This document shows positions 50,644-59,659 of a stretch of 64,000 nucleotides of DNA, one piece after another. The notes beneath the pieces were generated by a model. It was not told the origin of the DNA. It made no database searches and saw only the letters and a list, made by a program, of their open reading frames with translations. The DNA comes from JBHOQS01 sp042408875 (GTDB lineage: Bacteria > Chloroflexota > UBA11872 > JBHOQS01). Position 1 is the stretch's first letter. Each line of letters begins with the position of its first letter. The stretch lies in assembly GCA_042408875.1 (NCBI GenBank), contig JBHOQS010000019.1, positions 62,001 to 126,000 on the forward strand. Direction: 5' to 3'. The position numbers were made by a program, and so were the translations under genes.

Positions 50644-52182
50644 TCATGCATCTCGTTGCGCCGGCCGCCCCAGCGCGATCAAGAACATCACGCTCTTGCC
50701 TGCTGCGTGCGGTGAGAAGAAAGCCGTGACATCGTCGTCGAAAAAGGTGAGACCAGTGGCGCCGAGCCGGAGCGCATACGCAGCCAGGTAGAGCTTGCCC
50801 GCCATGATCGCTGCAGTAAGTTGCGCGGCGTGATAGCCGCGGTTGCCAAAGTGCGCCAAGATCGGCGCGAGGTCGGCCAGGAAGTATACGTTTACCGCGG
50901 CATCAGCGCCCAGCTCCTGCCCAAGAGCGAGCCAGCCGGCCTGTGATCGAAAGTGCCCGGCCTTGAGCAGTTCCAACGCCTGACGGTCTCGGTGCAGCAC
51001 GTAGGAGCCGGACGGCAGCCCCTCAACGGCACTGGTGATGAGGTATAGGTCGTTGAGGGGATCCCCGCCAAGTTCCAAGAAATCGGCTGGGATCCCCCGC
51101 GTGGCTCGTGCCAGCATCGTCGAGAGTTGCTCGAAGCTGATCGGCTCGCGGGCGAACCGGCGGCAGGAGCCTCGTCGCCGGATCACTACTTCGATCGGGT
51201 CACGCGGGAGCGCCGCCGGCTCCCGCGGCCCCAGAGGGATCACCGGTCCGGCGGGCGGACGGCCGGGCCGTACCAACGGCCGCTCGCGCCAGGCCGCCGC
51301 CTCTTCTCCAGACTTTAGAGAAGAGGCCGCATGCATGGCCTGGATCTCAGGGTAGACCACTTCGTGTCGGGAGAGCGGCGCTGTCGGAAGACCGAGCGGC
51401 TGCACTGGCGGCGCAGGTGGCGGCGCGCGGCGGGTGCGGCCGAGAGCAACCAGACTGATCGCGCCCTCCCGCTGCGGCTCAACGTCGAGCAGCCGGTTGA
51501 TCGCATCGTCGGCGAATCCCAGCACGACTTTCGCCGGCACCTCCCTGGCCGCAGCGATCGCCAGCAGGTTCGCTAGGATCGTGCCCGTATCCCAGAAGCT
51601 GTGGCGGTAGGCGCGCGCCCGGTATTTCCAGGCATTTCGCCAGAACGTGCTGGTGCAGATGGCCACCACCGGCGCCGATGCGACCGACGGCTCAGCACCG
51701 CTGGCGTCCACCAGTACCTGGCGGAAATCGCCGGCGCGGAGCTGGCGCAGGCTGTTATCGTGCGCACCAAAGTGGTACACCCCCGCGGGGAGCTCCGGAA
51801 GCTCGCCACAGACGAGGTAGAGCTCGATGTGATACAGCGCGCCGGTGCACGACGCCGCGCGAAAGGCTACCTCCTCACTCCCGCGGCGAAGCACCTTGGT
51901 GATGCCATTGGAGAAATAGCACAGGCGCGCCAGCGTCTGGAGGTCCGGCACCTGCTCATCGCCGGACACCTCGCCGGATGCAGCGATGGCGTCCAGCGCC
52001 GGCATCGCGGATGGTGGAAAACTGGCGGGTAACTGCACATACGGCTCGAGTGTCGTGTAGATCTTGTAGGGAATGGGCTTATTTGCCCAGTCAAGGGTAA
52101 ACTGGCTCGCCAGCAGCCGTTCATACGAATGCTTCGTCGCTTCGTGGTAGTGCCACGCGATACTGGTGTCACGATTGCTCAC
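50644..52182 (-). CDS. SagB-type oxidoreductase with two nitroreductase-like domains
   Basis: 512 residues with two copies of the FMN-dependent nitroreductase fold (about 80-250 and 320-510). The second copy has the SCRRFAREPISFEQLSTML start and the flavin-binding GYHAAQLTAAIMAGKLYLAA. The layout resembles SagB/ThcOx proteins, which oxidise thiazolines and oxazolines to azoles in ribosomal peptides. No YcaO cyclodehydratase or short Cys/Ser/Thr-rich precursor gene lies within the window, so a role in azole synthesis is not supported here. The GTG at 52182 is a guess; the frame is open to 52200. Confidence 0.8.
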   Translation of the reverse strand: MSNRDTSIAWHYHEATKHSYERLLASQFTLDWANKPIPYKIYTTLEPYVQLPASFPPSAMPALDAIAASGEVSGDEQVPDLQTLARLCYFSNGITKVLRRGSEEVAFRAASCTGALYHIELYLVCGELPELPAGVYHFGAHDNSLRQLRAGDFRQVLVDASGAEPSVASAPVVAICTSTFWRNAWKYRARAYRHSFWDTGTILANLLAIAAAREVPAKVVLGFADDAINRLLDVEPQREGAISLVALGRTRRAPPPAPPVQPLGLPTAPLSRHEVVYPEIQAMHAASSLKSGEEAAAWRERPLVRPGRPPAGPVIPLGPREPAALPRDPIEVVIRRRGSCRRFAREPISFEQLSTMLARATRGIPADFLELGGDPLNDLYLITSAVEGLPSGSYVLHRDRQALELLKAGHFRSQAGWLALGQELGADAAVNVYFLADLAPILAHFGNRGYHAAQLTAAIMAGKLYLAAYALRLGATGLTFFDDDVTAFFSPHAAGKSVMFLIALGRPAQRDA

Positions 52183-52261
52183 CGGACGCCACCATCGCAA
52201 GGGCCCCGATGCGCTGAGCGGGAGGCTCCTACTCCATCGCAGTCCCAGTGCCTGTGCACAT

Positions 52262-52918
52262 TCACGTACCGCCGCGCGTGCTCTGGCTCGGCACCGGCGC
52301 GGCTTCCGCTGTCAGCCGCGCCACCGCGCGGTCCAGGTGCGGGTAGACCAGCAGGACCGAGGCCAGGCCGAAGAGCGCGCCAGTGATCGTACGTAGCTCC
52401 CAGGTGCTCTCGCGGAAGCCGAAGAGCTGTGTGAACCCATCCAGGGCCATAGGCGAGATCGCCACGGCGTAGACACGCAGCGAGAGCGGAGCGATGCCGT
52501 GCGTACGGAGGTAGGCGTAGAGCAGCCCGCCGAGCAAGAGCGCGGCATAGATGGCAGTGTTGCGCTGGCACATCGCCATCTGGTGCCCGAAGAGGAAATA
52601 CGACCGCGAGGGCATCTGGTGGCAGATCAGGCGGTAGCTGGCGAAGAGCGGGGTTGCCAGCCAGCCCCAGCCGGTGCTGCGCAAATACGGCACAAGCACA
52701 GCACCGAAGAGCACCAGGAAATTCACCGCGTTGGCCAGCAAGAGCCAGTGGTCGAGGACGAACTCCACCATGCGGTCCACCGCAGCCGACACCGCTCGGT
52801 CGAACGCCTGCCGCCGGGGAGAGATGGCTCGATCGTCGGGAACGGACGTCCACGTCCCCGTCGTCTCTCGCTGCGGAGCGCCAGGCGTGTCAGCGCTCTG
52901 CTGTGCTATCCGTTCCAT
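52262..52918 (-). CDS. DUF2085 membrane protein
   Basis: 218 residues with four or so transmembrane segments (WLLLANAVNFLVLFGAVLVPYL; IYAALLLGGLLYAYL; LYAVAISPMAL region; LRTITGALFGLASVLLVY). The hallmark is the conserved ICHQMPSRSYFLFG...MCQRNTAIY segment, with two Cys and His residues facing the same side, possibly a metal or haem site. Function in the family is unknown. A disordered N-terminal 45 residues precede the first segment. It is 22 bp downstream of the glutaredoxin-like gene, same direction, so they may be a redox pair. Confidence 0.85.
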   Translation of the reverse strand: MERIAQQSADTPGAPQRETTGTWTSVPDDRAISPRRQAFDRAVSAAVDRMVEFVLDHWLLLANAVNFLVLFGAVLVPYLRSTGWGWLATPLFASYRLICHQMPSRSYFLFGHQMAMCQRNTAIYAALLLGGLLYAYLRTHGIAPLSLRVYAVAISPMALDGFTQLFGFRESTWELRTITGALFGLASVLLVYPHLDRAVARLTAEAAPVPSQSTRGGT

Positions 52919-52939
52919 CTGGCCACCTCTTCCAGCGGG

Positions 52940-53254
52940 TCACCTCTCCCCGCAGGCTTCCGGCCCGGGCCGGTGTGTCTGATTTGCGCCCAGTAAGCGG
53001 AGGACGTACCGCTCGCTGATCTCGGTCTCAATGCAGGAGCCGTCATCCAGCTCCACTACAGGGATCACCAGCGCATAGCGCGCTTCCAGCGCCGGGTCAG
53101 CCGTGATGTCCACATACACGATCTCCAGAGGCACTCGCCCGGCTACACGTTCCAGCACGGCCGCCGCGTGGTCGCACAGACCGCAGTCTGGCTTGCCGTA
53201 CAGGATCACCCGCCGACGGCCCCTGGAAATGCTGCCACTCGCACGCTCCGCCAC
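52940..53254 (-). CDS. Glutaredoxin-like protein
   Basis: 104-residue thioredoxin-fold protein of the DUF836/glutaredoxin-like type. The active-site motif is YGKPDCGLCDHA (CxxC). A cis-Pro is in VIPVVELDDG, where the family positions its substrate-binding loop. It probably catalyses thiol-disulphide exchange in the cytosol. Its start ATG lacks a strong ribosome site. It is followed in the same direction by the DUF2085 membrane protein. Confidence 0.85.
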   Translation of the reverse strand: MAERASGSISRGRRRVILYGKPDCGLCDHAAAVLERVAGRVPLEIVYVDITADPALEARYALVIPVVELDDGSCIETEISERYVLRLLGANQTHRPGPEACGER

Positions 53255-53334
53255 AGGTCTACCTTACCAGACCAGACGCAGCGCCGTAAAGCACCCGCCA
53301 TCTGGGATAGCCGGCCGCGGCTGTTCCAGGCCTG

Positions 53335-54315
53335 CTAGCCTGCCCAGTCGGCCAGGGTGACGAACACGTCTTCTAGCGTCGGCATAGCGGGCTCGATCTC
53401 CTGGACCAGGATGCCGCTGCTCTCCAGGACTGTCTGGACATCCTCGGCCGAGCGTCCCAGCTCGACGGCAACATGCACGAGCGCGCCTGCCAGCCGGCTT
53501 TCCAGCACCCACGGCTGTTGCGCCAGGATATCCAGAGCGTCTGCCGGTGCGGCGCACCTGATCGCCAGTACCTTGCCCGGCAGCAGCGCTTTCAGCCTGC
53601 CAGGCGTATCGCAGGCCACCAACCGCCCGCGCAGCATGAGCGCAAGGCGGTTGCAGTATTCCGCCTCGTCCATGAAGTGCGTCGTCACCAGGATAGTGGT
53701 GCCCTGCTCAGCCAGCCCGTACATGGCGTCCCAGAACCCTCGACGTGCGGCGGGGTCCACGCCGGCGGTGGGCTCGTCGAGGAACAGGAGTGGCGGACGG
53801 TGGAGAGTGGCACAGCCGAAGGCGAGCCGCTGGCGCAGCCCGCCCGGCAGGCTCCCGGCGAGCTGCGCGCTGCGCGAGGCCAGGCCGCTCTCACTCAGGA
53901 ACTGCGCGATGCGCTCCTCCCGCACCGGCCGGGCCAGCCCGTACACGGCCGCGTAGAAGCGCAGGTTCTCCAGCACCGTCAGATCGTCGTACAGCGCCAC
54001 GCGCTGCGACATATAGCCGATACGGCGCTTGACCTCCTCGGGGTCCTGCACCACATCAAAGCCGAGCACGTGGGCTGTGCCGTCAGTCGGGAGGAGGATC
54101 CCGCACAGCATCCGCATGAGCGTGGTCTTACCTGAGCCGTTCGGACCCAGCAGACCAAACACCTCGCCGCGCTGTACGGCAAAGGTCACATGGTCGACTG
54201 CGGTGAAATCCCCGAACTTCCGCGTGAGGCCGGCCACCACAATCGCTGCTGCCTTCTGCGCATGCACAACCACATCCGATCTTATCAGCGCTACCGCATC
54301 CTCACTCGGCTGCAT
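53335..54315 (-). CDS. ABC-2 exporter ATPase (second)
   Basis: 326-residue ATPase. Walker A is GPNGSGKTT, the signature is SLPGGLRQRLAFG (LPGG rather than LSGG), Walker B is LLFLDEPTAGVDP, and the switch His is in VTTHFMDEAEYC. A C-terminal 80-residue domain is typical of drug-export ATPases. The start ATG at 54315 follows GAGGA; the frame runs to 54330. With the other ATPase, permease and HlyD protein it forms a likely tripartite exporter resembling YbhFSR-type systems. In those the two ATPase units are fused, but here they are separate genes. Confidence 0.9.
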   Translation of the reverse strand: MQPSEDAVALIRSDVVVHAQKAAAIVVAGLTRKFGDFTAVDHVTFAVQRGEVFGLLGPNGSGKTTLMRMLCGILLPTDGTAHVLGFDVVQDPEEVKRRIGYMSQRVALYDDLTVLENLRFYAAVYGLARPVREERIAQFLSESGLASRSAQLAGSLPGGLRQRLAFGCATLHRPPLLFLDEPTAGVDPAARRGFWDAMYGLAEQGTTILVTTHFMDEAEYCNRLALMLRGRLVACDTPGRLKALLPGKVLAIRCAAPADALDILAQQPWVLESRLAGALVHVAVELGRSAEDVQTVLESSGILVQEIEPAMPTLEDVFVTLADWAG

Positions 54316-54375
54316 CGCTTGTCCTCGCAACGAGCTGGCTGCACATCAGTCTCTCCGTAGATGCCCACAAGGCCC

Positions 54376-55377
54376 TCACCTCCGGCCTCTCTCCCGCAGC
54401 GCGGAAGAGGTGGGAACGCGCCTCTGTGACGCCAGGAAGACGTCTTCCATCGAAGGCATGACCTCCCGCATGTCCGCGACTTCTACGCCGCCTGCGCGGA
54501 GAGCTTCGACAAAGCGCCGGTCATCCTCCGGCGGCTCGCTGCTGAACACATGGATGCGATCACCCAAGAGCTGCACGCCCCCGGAAGGCATGCTCCGCAG
54601 CAGGCGGTGTGCCTGCTGCAGAGGCGCTGCAACGATCTCCAAGACACGGTATGGCATGCGCCGCCGAAGCTCATCTGGGGTTCCCTGCTCCACGATCTGT
54701 CCGCCCGACAGCAAAGCCAGCCGGTCGCAGCGCTCTGCCTCATCCATGTATGCAGAGGAGAGCAGTACGGCCATCCCCTGGCGTTGCAAGCGGTACAACA
54801 TGCTCCACAGGTCCCGCCGTGACACGGGATCGACACCCGCCGTCGGCTCGTCCAGCAGCAGCACCGGCGGGCGGTGCACCAGCGCACACGCCAGGGCCAG
54901 CTTCTGCTTCATTCCCCCGGAGAGATACGCGGCCAGCCGGCGACGGAACTCATCGAGCCGCATCAGTGCGAGGAGCTCGTCGATGCGCTCGTGCAGAGCG
55001 GCCTCCGGCACGCCGAAGACACGCCCGAAGAAGCGCAGGTTCTCTTCGACTGTCAGGTCTATATACAGGGAGAACCGTTGGGCCATGTAGCCTACATTCC
55101 GGCGCACCTGCTCTGCCTGCCGGAGCACGTCATAGCCTGCGACATACGCCTCCCCACTCGTCGGCGCCAACACACCGCACAGCATGCGGATAGTCGTGCT
55201 CTTGCCTGCCCCATCCGGCCCGATCAACCCAAAGAGCTCACCGTAGCGTACCTCCAGCTCCAGGCCAGCGACAGCCGTCACCAGCCCGAACTGCTTGGTC
55301 AGCCCGCGGGCGCGGATCGCCAAGAGAGATCTGGTGCTCGTATCGTAGCTACTTATCGCTGGGACTGGCACTGCCAC
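54376..55377 (-). CDS. ABC-2 exporter ATPase (first)
   Basis: 333-residue ATPase with Walker A GPDGAGKST, signature LSGGMKQKLALACAL, Walker B VLLLDEPTAGVDP and a SSAYMDEAERCDRL loop in which the H-loop His is replaced (SAYMD). The lost His may weaken or remove hydrolysis in this half; the partner ATPase keeps its His. The GTG start at 55377 is preceded by GAGGAT. It lies between the permease and the second ATPase, with 44 and 60 bp spacers. Confidence 0.9.
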   Translation of the reverse strand: MAVPVPAISSYDTSTRSLLAIRARGLTKQFGLVTAVAGLELEVRYGELFGLIGPDGAGKSTTIRMLCGVLAPTSGEAYVAGYDVLRQAEQVRRNVGYMAQRFSLYIDLTVEENLRFFGRVFGVPEAALHERIDELLALMRLDEFRRRLAAYLSGGMKQKLALACALVHRPPVLLLDEPTAGVDPVSRRDLWSMLYRLQRQGMAVLLSSAYMDEAERCDRLALLSGGQIVEQGTPDELRRRMPYRVLEIVAAPLQQAHRLLRSMPSGGVQLLGDRIHVFSSEPPEDDRRFVEALRAGGVEVADMREVMPSMEDVFLASQRRVPTSSALRERGRR

Positions 55378-55421
55378 AGCATCCTCCTCAACAGCATCCC
55401 TTCTCCGCCGAGCGACTTATC

Positions 55422-56564
55422 TCAGCCGAGCGACTTACGGAAGCGCAAGGCGCTGACAGTAAACACCCCCACGGCGAAGATCGCCAGCAGGACTATGTTC
55501 GGCCATAACTCGGCAAGGCCATTCGCCTTCAGGATGACACCACGCAGGATCCTGATGAAGTAGGTCAGCGGGATGGCGTAACCCAGCGAGGCGATTACCG
55601 GGGGCATCGACTCCCGCGGGAAGACGAACCCGGAGAGGAGGAGCGAGGGCACCAGCAGGAACATGGCTGTCTGCATCGCCTGGGTCTGTGTCTGGGCAAC
55701 AGTAGAGACCAACAGCCCCATGCCCAGCACACAGAGCAGGAACACGAACGAGAGCATCAGCAAGAGCATGAGGTTTCCCCGCACAGGCACGCCGAACCAG
55801 AAGACGCCGACCGCCAGGGCGAGGCCGACCTGGCCAAAGGCGATGAACACGTACGGCAGGACCTTGCCGAGCAGGAGCTCCCAGGACTGGATCGGCGTCA
55901 CCACGAGCTGTTCGAAGGTGCCCCGTTCGCGCTCGCGCACGATAGCGAAGGCGGTGAGGATCACCCCCTGGGTCTGGAGGATCAGGCCGATCAGCCCCGG
56001 AATCATGAAATGGGTACTCTCCATATTCGGGTTGTACAGCACGCCTGGCCGCAGATCGATCAGCGGCGGGCGGCTGCGCTGGCCCAGCCGCTCCTGAAGT
56101 GCACCAGCGATCGTCAGGGCCGTGCGCTGGGTCACCGCATCGATGGTGAAAAGCGCCGTCTGTGCCGTCGTTGGATCGGAGCCATCGATGAGCACCTGCA
56201 CGCTGGCCTGGCGGCCGGCGAGCAGGTTACGCGAGAAGTCGGGCGGAATCAGCACGGCTACCTTGGCATCGCCGCGGTCGATGCTGCGTTGCGCCTCCGG
56301 AGCACCATCCACATAGCGAGTAATGCGAAAGTAGCGCGTGCGCTCCAGGGCCTGCACAAAGCTGCGGCTCTGTTCGTCCTGGACTTCGTCGCTCACGACC
56401 ATCGGGATATTCTCGATGTTTTGGTTCACTGCATAGCCAAGTAGCAGAAGCTGCATCACTGGCATGACCAGGATCATCGCCAGCGTGCGCCGCTCCCGGA
56501 TGACCTGCAAGAATTCCTTCTCCACGATAGGCCAGACGCGCTGGAAGCTTATTGATCGCAGCAC
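55422..56564 (-). CDS. ABC-2 type permease
   Basis: 380-residue exporter permease. One transmembrane helix at the start (LAMILVMPVMQLLLLGYAV), then an extracellular domain of about 150 residues, then five helices. The LRGVILKANG segment near the C-terminus is conserved in the YhaP/YbhS class. The GTG at 56564 has AAAGGAGG 7 bases upstream. It follows the HlyD gene at 11 bp. No second permease is present, so it may function as a homodimer. Confidence 0.9.
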   Translation of the reverse strand: MLRSISFQRVWPIVEKEFLQVIRERRTLAMILVMPVMQLLLLGYAVNQNIENIPMVVSDEVQDEQSRSFVQALERTRYFRITRYVDGAPEAQRSIDRGDAKVAVLIPPDFSRNLLAGRQASVQVLIDGSDPTTAQTALFTIDAVTQRTALTIAGALQERLGQRSRPPLIDLRPGVLYNPNMESTHFMIPGLIGLILQTQGVILTAFAIVRERERGTFEQLVVTPIQSWELLLGKVLPYVFIAFGQVGLALAVGVFWFGVPVRGNLMLLLMLSFVFLLCVLGMGLLVSTVAQTQTQAMQTAMFLLVPSLLLSGFVFPRESMPPVIASLGYAIPLTYFIRILRGVILKANGLAELWPNIVLLAIFAVGVFTVSALRFRKSLG

Positions 56565-56575
56565 TGCTGCCTCCT

Positions 56576-58660
56576 TTATGCCAGCAGCCGCGCATCCGCG
56601 AACATCCCGGGTTTGAGTAGCAGGTCCGGGTTGGGGATCTGCACCTTCACTGCCACGACCGTGCGCACCCGCTCCTGCGGGGTTTGTACGTTGCGCGGGG
56701 TAAACTCCGCACGCGGGGCGATGTAAACGACTTGCCCGCGGAAGCGCCGCTCCGGGAACGAGTCGACTGCAAGCTCGACCTCCTGTCCGAGACGCACTCG
56801 GCCGATGTTCCCTTCGGGAACATAGATGGTGACTTTCACCGTGGAGAGCTGCGCTGTGGTGAGCAGTGGCATGCCCGGCGTCGCCATCTCGCCCGGCTGG
56901 ATTGCGCGCCGGGTGACGATGCCACTGGACGGCGCGCGTACAATAGTTTTTTCAAGCTGCACCTGGAGCACAGCTAGGGCCGCCTCTGCCTGCTGCACCT
57001 GCGCTTCGGCTACGGCGATCTGTTCAGCCGTCGGCCCGTTGCGCAGCGCCTCCAGACGGGCCAGCGCCTGCTGCAGCGTCGCCTCTGCAGCCTGGTACTG
57101 GCCTCGCGCCGCATCGACCTGGGCGTTGGCGGCCAGGGGATTCCGGCGCATGTCGATGAGGCTGTTCAGCGTCGCCTGAAGGGCGTTGACCTGCTCCTGC
57201 TGCTGGCGGATATCCTGCTCGCTGAACGGCCGGCGGCGCAGCTCGAGCTGGGCCTGGGCCTGCTCGACGGCTGCCTGCGCCGCAGCGATGTCGAACTCGC
57301 TCGCGTGGCGCACCTTCTCGAGCTGGGCTTCGGCCTGCCGCACTTGCTCCTCCGCCACACGCACATCGTAGTCGCTCGGCCGGACCGCAGCGTCGAGCTG
57401 GGCCTGCACCTGGTCCAGGGCAGCCTGCGCCTGGACGACCTGCTCCTGGGCCAGGCGCACGTCGAACGACGAGGCCTGGCGCGCCCGATCGAGGTTCGCC
57501 TGGGCAGCCTCGACGGCCAGCTCGGCCAGCCGGATGTCCCAGGGCGTCGGGCCACCGCGTACCTTGTCCAGGTTTGCCTGGGCGATGATCACTTGTGCCC
57601 GCGCTGCGTCAACAGCGCGCTCGGCGGCATGGACCTGAGCATCCAGCACCGCCTGGGTGATGCCCTGGAGCGGCACCGGCTCGCGAGCGCGCGCGGCGTC
57701 GAGCTCAGCGCTCGCCCGTAGGAGATTGGCCTGCGCCTGCTGCACCTGCGCCTCGGCCGCGCGCACGTCCTCCGGCCGCGGCAGGCCATCGCGGAGCTGG
57801 GCCAGTCGCGTCTTCGTCTGGTCGAGGGCGGCCTGAAGCGCACGGAGCTCCTCAGGCCGTGCCCCGGCCCGGACCTGCTCCAGACGTACGTGCGCCGCAG
57901 CAAGCTGTGACCTGGCCGCCTCGAGGCGCGCCCGTAGCGCGCGCTGCTCTTCGGAGCGTGCTCCGGCCTTGAGCTGCTCAAGGCGCGTCTGGGCGGTCCG
58001 GAGCACGGCTTCAGCCGCGGCAACATCCTCGGCGCGGCCGCCTGCCTGGAGCTGGGCCAGCCGGGCCTGTGCCTGGTCCAGCGCCGCCTGCGCTGCGGCG
58101 ATCTCCTCGGGGCGGCCTCCGGCCTGCATCTGCTCGAGCCGGGCCTGCGCCGCGCGCAGCTGCGCCGCCGTGCTTTCGATCCTGCCCAGAAGCTCCTGCG
58201 GGTTCCGGCGCAGCTCCTCGGCATGCTCCCAGGTGCGCTTGGCCGCGTCGCGCTGCGCCAGAGCCTGCTGCACCACCGCCTCAGCCTGCCTGATCTCCTC
58301 GGGCCGCGCCCCGGCTTTGAGCAGCGCCAGGTTCGCCCGGGCCGTCGCGACCGCGGCCTCGGCCTGCTGCATCTGCGCACGCAGTAGCGAGTCGTCCAGC
58401 TCGACCAGCGGTGCGCCAGCCTGGACCTCCTGGCCCTCCTCGACGTGCACTGCTTTCACCCGCCCGGCGATCTCGGCAGCAAGCTGGACCTCCTCGCTCT
58501 CGATTGTGCCGGAGCCGGTGATCGCAGCCACCGCCGCAGACGAACCGCTGCGCAGCGACCAGAGCGCTGCCCCGGTGCTCAGGAGGAGCAGCACAACGAT
58601 CCCGCCGAGCGCCTGCCACGGCAATGGCCGATGCAATGGCCTGTGCACAGCCTCAGCCAT
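56576..58660 (-). CDS. HlyD-family membrane-fusion protein with an extended repeat coiled coil
   Basis: 694 residues, about twice the usual size. One N-terminal transmembrane helix (ALGGIVVLLLLSTGAALW), a first lipoyl-like half (GRVKAVHVEEGQEVQAG), then about 450 residues of alpha-hairpin built of 33-40 residue repeats. The repeats read AGARPEEIR, AGGRPEEIA, AGARPEELR and similar, each followed by a Glu/Gln/Ala-rich heptad helix. The second lipoyl half (TIVRAPSSGIVTRRA) and a beta-barrel (VPEGNIGRVRLGQEVELAV) close it. The ATG at 58660 follows AGGAGGTGGTGAGC. The protein bridges the permease towards the surface. Confidence 0.9.
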   Translation of the reverse strand: MAEAVHRPLHRPLPWQALGGIVVLLLLSTGAALWSLRSGSSAAVAAITGSGTIESEEVQLAAEIAGRVKAVHVEEGQEVQAGAPLVELDDSLLRAQMQQAEAAVATARANLALLKAGARPEEIRQAEAVVQQALAQRDAAKRTWEHAEELRRNPQELLGRIESTAAQLRAAQARLEQMQAGGRPEEIAAAQAALDQAQARLAQLQAGGRAEDVAAAEAVLRTAQTRLEQLKAGARSEEQRALRARLEAARSQLAAAHVRLEQVRAGARPEELRALQAALDQTKTRLAQLRDGLPRPEDVRAAEAQVQQAQANLLRASAELDAARAREPVPLQGITQAVLDAQVHAAERAVDAARAQVIIAQANLDKVRGGPTPWDIRLAELAVEAAQANLDRARQASSFDVRLAQEQVVQAQAALDQVQAQLDAAVRPSDYDVRVAEEQVRQAEAQLEKVRHASEFDIAAAQAAVEQAQAQLELRRRPFSEQDIRQQQEQVNALQATLNSLIDMRRNPLAANAQVDAARGQYQAAEATLQQALARLEALRNGPTAEQIAVAEAQVQQAEAALAVLQVQLEKTIVRAPSSGIVTRRAIQPGEMATPGMPLLTTAQLSTVKVTIYVPEGNIGRVRLGQEVELAVDSFPERRFRGQVVYIAPRAEFTPRNVQTPQERVRTVVAVKVQIPNPDLLLKPGMFADARLLA

Positions 58661-58662
58661 GC

Positions 58663-59577
58663 TCACCACCTCCTCTCCATATCCTCTGTATCCTCCTTGA
58701 GGGTACCAGCAGCCCCGCTCACGCTGTGGCGCTGCCTGCGCGGCTGCGGTATTCGCAGGCCGCTCCCCTCACGCCCCGAGAGCGTGCTCTGCACAGTACC
58801 ATGCAGGAAGATATCTACAAAGGCTTCGACGGCCTGGTCTGGCGGAGGCACAGCGTCAGGCCCGAAGATCCGCTGGGCCATAGCGTAGGCGAAGAGCGGG
58901 CCGACAAAAGCCTGCACGGTGAGCAGGGGGTGCAGCCCCGAGCGGAGTGTTCCGCGCTGCGCCTGGACATCCAGATACCGCATCAGCAAGCTCCACATAC
59001 GCATGACCGGCTCGCGCAGGGGCGGCGTGCTGTTGGCCGGCATACGCGCCTGCTCAGCCAGCAGCACCAGGATCATGTCCACGCGGGCGCCCAGCACGTC
59101 GATAATGCGGAGCCCCAACTCGCACAGGTCCCGCTCAGGGTCGCCGGATGAGCCCAGGTCAGCCAGGCGCTGCAACTCCGGCATGACGGAGAACCGCTCG
59201 ATCACGGCCGCGATCAGGGCTTCCTTGTCCTTGAAGTGCCAGTAGATCGTTGCCGGGCTGACGCTGGCCTCAGCAGCCAGCTGATCGATGCTCGTGCCGT
59301 GAAGCCCGTAGCGGGGAAACAAGCGTAGGGCGGCCTCCAGGATACGCTCGCGGGTGTCCCCGCTGCCCTTGGTCACCGGCATGCCCTGTGCACTGAGAGC
59401 CGCAACCAGGTCCCGCTTGCCAGCGAAATAGCGATAGAACGTCGCCTTGCTGGTGCCGGCGCGATGGACGATCTCGTCGATGCTCACCGCCTCCAGCGAG
59501 CCGTGTGTGGCGACGAGCTCTTCGGCTGCTCGGAGGATCATTGCCCGCCGGCGCTGCTCCCGGGGACCTGCGGCCAT
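58663..59577 (-). CDS. TetR-family regulator with two N-terminal HTH domains
   Basis: 304 residues. Residues 10-60 form one TetR DNA-binding domain (VSIDEIVHRAGTSKATFYRYF) and residues 76-126 a second one (TSIDQLAAEASVSPATIYWHF). A single TetR ligand-binding domain follows (about 130-270), then a disordered tail. A single-chain double TetR_N is unusual: normally a homodimer provides two domains. It heads the exporter operon and its stop overlaps the HlyD region; it probably represses the operon. The ATG at 59577 has a close AGGAG. Confidence 0.92.
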   Translation of the reverse strand: MAAGPREQRRRAMILRAAEELVATHGSLEAVSIDEIVHRAGTSKATFYRYFAGKRDLVAALSAQGMPVTKGSGDTRERILEAALRLFPRYGLHGTSIDQLAAEASVSPATIYWHFKDKEALIAAVIERFSVMPELQRLADLGSSGDPERDLCELGLRIIDVLGARVDMILVLLAEQARMPANSTPPLREPVMRMWSLLMRYLDVQAQRGTLRSGLHPLLTVQAFVGPLFAYAMAQRIFGPDAVPPPDQAVEAFVDIFLHGTVQSTLSGREGSGLRIPQPRRQRHSVSGAAGTLKEDTEDMERRW

Positions 59578-59595
59578 CTCTCCTGTTCTCCCTAT

Positions 59596-59659
59596 ACGGT
59601 ACTTGATCTATCGTTCGTTTGAGTACAGTATAGTACCGTGGCGGCAGCTGTCAAGTACC
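59596..59659 (-). promoter_or_regulatory. Consensus promoter with clustered GTAC half-sites for the exporter operon
   Basis: On the minus strand TTGACA (59654-59649) and TATACT (59632-59627) are 16 bases apart. Four GTAC cores lie at 59599, 59623, 59633 and 59655. GGTACTTGA (59598-59606) and TCAAGTACC (59651-59659) are perfect inverse copies, and ACGGTACT/AGTACCGT (59596-59603/59632-59639) is another inverse pair. The sites overlap both promoter boxes, as expected for a repressor such as the double-HTH TetR. Binding is inferred. Confidence 0.7.

Noticed and set aside
50644..53254. RiPP biosynthesis cluster around the SagB-type gene
   Set aside because: No YcaO, transporter-linked precursor or leader peptidase gene is present; neighbours are a DUF2085 protein and a glutaredoxin.
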